NCBI GenBank assembly: GCA_024709105.1
Contig: JANJXJ010000154.1
Location: 1 to 56,259 of the forward strand
Length of the DNA: 56,259 nucleotides
Reading direction: 5' to 3'
Origin: Lentimicrobium sp.
GTDB lineage: Bacteria; Bacteroidota; Bacteroidia; Bacteroidales; Lentimicrobiaceae
Shown: positions 52,855 through 56,259 of the stretch, in pieces
How the letters are laid out: each line of letters begins with the position of its first letter
How positions within the stretch are numbered: the first letter of the stretch is position 1
Notes under the pieces: model-generated
What the model was told of the DNA's origin: nothing
What the model saw: only the letters and a program-made list of their open reading frames with translations
The model's database searches: none
Translations under genes and position numbers: made by a program

Positions 52855-54708
52855 TTATTCGCAATAGGGTTCAAAAGTATCTGCTTTTAAATTGTCAATC
52901 AAGAGGGGCGTTTTACTTCTGTTCCATACATAAACTTTAAAAAAGTCATTTTCATTTCTGACGAGTGGTGTCATTCTTGCAACTTCAATTTTTCCCCAGC
53001 TGCCCGGCTTATACATATTCGTATCAATTGAATATGACCTGTAATGGTATGCTCCCTCTTTTCTTTGAAACGTCAATACCAGCATGGGTAAATTATCCTT
53101 AAAACCCTTGGGTATAAATACATCAACCGAGGCTTTTACCCAGGCATAATCACATGCTGTCAGCCCCCTGAAAGTAGTACGAATTTCGGGAGAAAACTCA
53201 ATATCCCCGTCCATTTTCAACACATTGCCATGGGTTGAATCAAACAAAAAGTGATTGTTGCTTTGAATATTGTCTTCTTCAAAATCGTAATAGCCGATAT
53301 TTCGTTTTTTAAACAGGCTTTCATCTGGCATTACAGCATTGCTATTGAAGGTAAGGTCAGGCGCAAGCAGCAACTTGTCTGCTTCGGTTATTGCGGTTTT
53401 CCCAAAAATTGCGAAATAGTACTTTTTCGTCATTCGGTAAGGCTCAATAATGAAATTGTTTAACTGCCATGTTTGGAATAAGTTAAGCATGATAAAGAAA
53501 ATAATTAGTAAGTATGACAAGCTTCTAACTATTATTTTTGAATTGCCTAAATATTTAATTGTATACCCTAATGTAATAGCCAGTATGGGATATAAAGTAA
53601 TCATAGGCCTTATACTAAATGAAGCGCCATACCACCATTCTGTCCAACTGGCAATAATATAGAAGGAAATCAGGGAGTAAATCAAAGCAGGGCTAAAAAA
53701 TGATTTGTTTTCGCGATAAAGGAAAATAAATCCAACCAGAGCAAATATCATTACCGGAGTGTAAATGAGCCATCCTTTTCTAAAACTAAATAAAATATTT
53801 ATGATATGAGGTGACCAGATATCGAGTCCTACACCCGGATTTTTGTAACTATCAAAAAGAATATGTCCGGTTTCGCTGTACCAATAAAGGATTTGAGGCA
53901 ACGCAACAAATATCCCAACGAAAATTGCGGCTAAAAACTGGTGTTTATGCTCAATAATTTTTAAAAATTTGGCATGCATTGTTTGCCTGTTGTAAACACC
54001 CCATGCAAGTGGAATAAATATAACCATAACTTCACTTGGTTTAACCATGGCAGTAAGGACAATAAGAATAGCCAGGTAAATCATGTTTCTGATTTTATAA
54101 GTATTATGCCATTGAATAGAGTTCCAGATTATCAATGTTACGGTCAGGAAGAGAATATTGGCTGTTTCGAGATTTTTTGTTGTTTGAAAATGAAAATAGT
54201 TGGTGCCTAAAACAATAATTATAAGAACAATAGTTGTAATCTTCTCAGAAAAATAATTTAAAAGAATTTTTCTTAGATAAATCAATCCGATTATTGTATA
54301 AGAAATTACACCTAAAGCTAAAGAATATTGGTAAGGAAGGCTGAATCCATCTGCAGGATATCCTGAAAAAGAAGCCCATAAATGTCCGATAAGAAACCAT
54401 GGCAGATAAAATATTGACATTCCCATCAGGAAAAAGAAAATTGGATTTCCTTCCGGGCCTGATGAAATTTGATACAAAGTTTCTGTTACTTTATATTTTT
54501 CAATTATATCGTAAATCCAGCTTAAATCATTTAATCCATGATCAAAATGAATGAATAATGCTGGCAGATGAATATAATATCCCAGCACGTCCCAGCTTAA
54601 CTCGTTTAATTGCAGTGTGATGATTCTAAAAAGAATTAGAATTATGCTGAGAATAATTACAACAATCAATGAGCTACTTTTTAGTCTGGAAGAAAAAGGG
54701 AACTTCAT
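52855..54708 (-). CDS. GT-C-like polytopic membrane protein fused to CBM-like domain (copy 2)
   Basis: The 617-residue protein begins with about 11 transmembrane segments similar to the neighbouring copy: LSWDVLGYYIHLPALF in loop 1, LFSFRKGWLIYTPVM, and WTEWWYGASFSIRPMITLYP. The conserved YGNRA(Y/F) motif is replaced by SFSIRP, so it is a diverged paralogue. About residues 465-617 form a periplasmic beta-sandwich homologous to the lipoprotein at 43600-44175. The fusion hints that this domain presents or binds the glycan that the membrane part works on. It is the first gene of a pair with copy 1. Confidence 0.75.
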   Translation of the reverse strand: MKFPFSSRLKSSSLIVVIILSIILILFRIITLQLNELSWDVLGYYIHLPALFIHFDHGLNDLSWIYDIIEKYKVTETLYQISSGPEGNPIFFFLMGMSIFYLPWFLIGHLWASFSGYPADGFSLPYQYSLALGVISYTIIGLIYLRKILLNYFSEKITTIVLIIIVLGTNYFHFQTTKNLETANILFLTVTLIIWNSIQWHNTYKIRNMIYLAILIVLTAMVKPSEVMVIFIPLAWGVYNRQTMHAKFLKIIEHKHQFLAAIFVGIFVALPQILYWYSETGHILFDSYKNPGVGLDIWSPHIINILFSFRKGWLIYTPVMIFALVGFIFLYRENKSFFSPALIYSLISFYIIASWTEWWYGASFSIRPMITLYPILAITLGYTIKYLGNSKIIVRSLSYLLIIFFIMLNLFQTWQLNNFIIEPYRMTKKYYFAIFGKTAITEADKLLLAPDLTFNSNAVMPDESLFKKRNIGYYDFEEDNIQSNNHFLFDSTHGNVLKMDGDIEFSPEIRTTFRGLTACDYAWVKASVDVFIPKGFKDNLPMLVLTFQRKEGAYHYRSYSIDTNMYKPGSWGKIEVARMTPLVRNENDFFKVYVWNRSKTPLLIDNLKADTFEPYCE

Positions 54709-55071
54709 GGTTTTTTTTGCGAAGTAACGAAAATTTTTCCAGATAGTCTGTTAAAAGTGCCTTTGAGAATATTTTTCTTTTGTCAGATATTTTATCTATA
54801 TAACATATAATCAGGAGGTAATGGAAATTCTCATCCTAAATATTTTCAAAGTGTCACCTGATAAATAAAATCTTAGGATTTTCAACTATATCCTTATAAA
54901 TAGTATCAGATTGCTCAGCATAATAGTGATATACTCATTTATTGAATTATTGTAATGCATAGATGATATGAAAGAGATGTGTATGTATGACATGAGGGTT
55001 AAATTATTGTGCTGCAGTATACCAAAATACCTTTAATTTTAACAGATAGAATAAGGTTAACTTTTTTAATG
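54709..55071. other. intergenic region, nothing clear
   Basis: The 363 bases between the fusion gene (promoter side) and the downstream end of the partial gene are strongly AT-rich. They contain no hairpin with a U-tract, no clear -7 element and no plausible ORF. The promoter of copy 2 must lie here but I could not place it. Confidence 0.45.
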
Positions 55072-56259
55072 TTAATTAAATCGCTTTAAAATCTCATTAA
55101 ATCTCTCCTCAGCCCAAACAGTATAAACAGAGTCTGCACTGTTCAACAATTTCTCCTTTTCAATTTTGGTTCTAAGCTTTACATCCGTAGTTGCCATGTT
55201 CTTGTAATACTCAATTAATGTTTCCCGGTTTTTTGAAACTCTGTAAACCCATTCTTTTTTTTCTGGTTCAGTAATTTCAAAATCAGAGTAAAAAATACCT
55301 TGAACACCAATTTTATGATTGGGCATAACTAAACTTTCGTAATAGTTAGGTTGTAGTTCAGTTTGTAGGAAATTTATCCAAAATGATTCTTTTGTCGCAG
55401 CTGCATAATGTATCAAACCCATGCGGTATTGCCAGGTTTGAAAAAGGTTGAGCATGACAAAAGCGGCAAGTATAACAATTCCGGTTACATTTAACCAAAT
55501 CTTTTTAAAGCCGGCAATGGCCTGAAAAACAGCAGCTATAGCCAGGGCAAATATGCCATACGAATCAATATATGCACGGTTTCCGTAACTTCCGCCAAAC
55601 CACCAGCACCACCACGATGAATTGATGTAAGTAGTAAGCACCAGCACAGTTAATACCTGCCAGAAAAGGTTCCTGTATTTGAACCACAGCAGAGGCAGGC
55701 CGATAAAAACCAGCGTCATAAGAGGTGTGTAAACCAGCCACCCTTTGCGGTAACTGATCAGGCTGCTTATGATCTGAGGATTGTTCCAGAAGAAACCTTC
55801 TTCGCCGTAAGTATAATGAAACCAGCTGCCGCTTACCCACTTCCAGAAAAGAAGTTGCGGAGCCCATACAAGCAGAAATGCCGCCACCATAACCAATAAA
55901 CGATAGTAATTCTGAAGCAGGAAGCTGAAACGGCTAACCAGAGGCGCACCAGTGAAGAACAGCACCATAAACATAATATTGGTTGGCCTTATGAGTACAA
56001 TTAGTCCAAAAATCAGGCCTGCTGCGATGGTTAGCAACCAGCCGGGATTGTCAAACCACTTTTTTATTATGCGGTAGAATACAAGAACCAGCGCAAAACT
56101 ATAAATGTGGCTCATGGTAGCTTCGCTGCTTACATACCATGTAATATTGGTGCCAAAAGCAACTACGATAAGTGTTAAGGCTGTTATATTTTCATTAAAA
56201 TGTTCGAGTAAAATCTTACGCAATTGCCATAGACCTATCAGAAAAAAAATCAGTGCGCT
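55072..56259 (-). CDS. GT-C-like polytopic membrane protein (copy 3), 5' end beyond window
   Basis: The frame is open to the last base, giving 395 residues without a real start; the TTG near 56223 is internal. By comparison with copies 1 and 2, about 140 N-terminal residues are missing. It contains the 'LVRPTN'-type helix (as VLIRPTNIMFMV), LISYRKGWLVYTPLM, WWCWWFGGSYGNRAYIDSYG and a C-terminal tail of 70 charged residues. It is closest to copy 1. Together with copies 1 and 2 it shows a tandem family expansion, two on one side and one further left, all transcribed leftward. Confidence 0.75.
   Translation of the reverse strand, partial: SALIFFLIGLWQLRKILLEHFNENITALTLIVVAFGTNITWYVSSEATMSHIYSFALVLVFYRIIKKWFDNPGWLLTIAAGLIFGLIVLIRPTNIMFMVLFFTGAPLVSRFSFLLQNYYRLLVMVAAFLLVWAPQLLFWKWVSGSWFHYTYGEEGFFWNNPQIISSLISYRKGWLVYTPLMTLVFIGLPLLWFKYRNLFWQVLTVLVLTTYINSSWWCWWFGGSYGNRAYIDSYGIFALAIAAVFQAIAGFKKIWLNVTGIVILAAFVMLNLFQTWQYRMGLIHYAAATKESFWINFLQTELQPNYYESLVMPNHKIGVQGIFYSDFEITEPEKKEWVYRVSKNRETLIEYYKNMATTDVKLRTKIEKEKLLNSADSVYTVWAEERFNEILKRFN

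Overview
This window is about 56 kb of Bacteroidota chromosome, probably a free-living or environmental Bacteroidales/Marinilabiliales-type organism; a genus cannot be assigned from sequence alone. The evidence is moderate-to-low GC, a lack of Shine-Dalgarno sequences, repeated -7 promoter elements of the Bacteroidota form TAnnTTTG, three secreted proteins with type IX secretion (T9SS) C-terminal domains, an outer-membrane beta-barrel receptor with a carboxypeptidase-regulatory-like N-domain, a propeller-type sensor kinase, and DUF4476 and DUF4139 families. No rRNA, tRNA, CRISPR array, insertion sequence or phage gene was seen.

Layout. 1-2.55 kb: a sugar-permease (FHS/FucP-type MFS) gene followed by a secreted beta-sandwich protein cut by the window edge, preceded by a long leader carrying a twin operator. 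2.55-17.4 kb: mostly housekeeping and orphan genes (DUF4139 protein with an inserted domain, DUF1287 protein, long PurF-like amidotransferase, GNAT enzyme, triple-DUF4476 protein, GMP reductase, metallophosphoesterase, YfcC-type carrier overlapping an O6-methylguanine-DNA methyltransferase, GyrI-like protein, TPR protein). 17.7-23.1 kb: two FtsX/MacB-type permeases and an NTF2-like secreted protein. 23.1-35.5 kb: dihydrouridine synthase, TetR-like regulator, T9SS sialidase-fold protein, dicarboxylate/amino-acid symporter, orphan propeller histidine kinase, outer-membrane receptor, M14 carboxypeptidase.

35.5-42.2 kb is the most interesting region. A Crp/Fnr-type regulator is divergent from a six-gene unit: octaheme cytochrome c of the tetrathionate-reductase type, membrane cytochrome b, a rhodanese lipoprotein lacking the catalytic Cys but ending in a Gly-rich C-terminal Cys, a tandem-rhodanese lipoprotein, a porin, and a periplasmic tandem sulfurtransferase. 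The unit closes with a clear terminator, and an FNR-type dyad sits in the divergent intergenic region. I infer a cell-envelope respiratory system for a sulfur compound: the porin admits substrate, five rhodanese domains handle or relay sulfane sulfur, and the octaheme/cytochrome b pair connects to the quinone pool. The parts are known families; the combination and the Cys-tailed rhodanese are what look undescribed.

42.2-56.3 kb: a D-threonine-aldolase-type PLP enzyme, a lipoprotein, an AlgI/AlgJ-like O-acetylation pair, two T9SS-exported repeat proteins, and three paralogous polytopic GT-C-like membrane proteins (the last truncated by the window). Shared C-terminal modules link the acetylation pair, the lipoprotein and the membrane proteins, suggesting a common envelope-glycan function.
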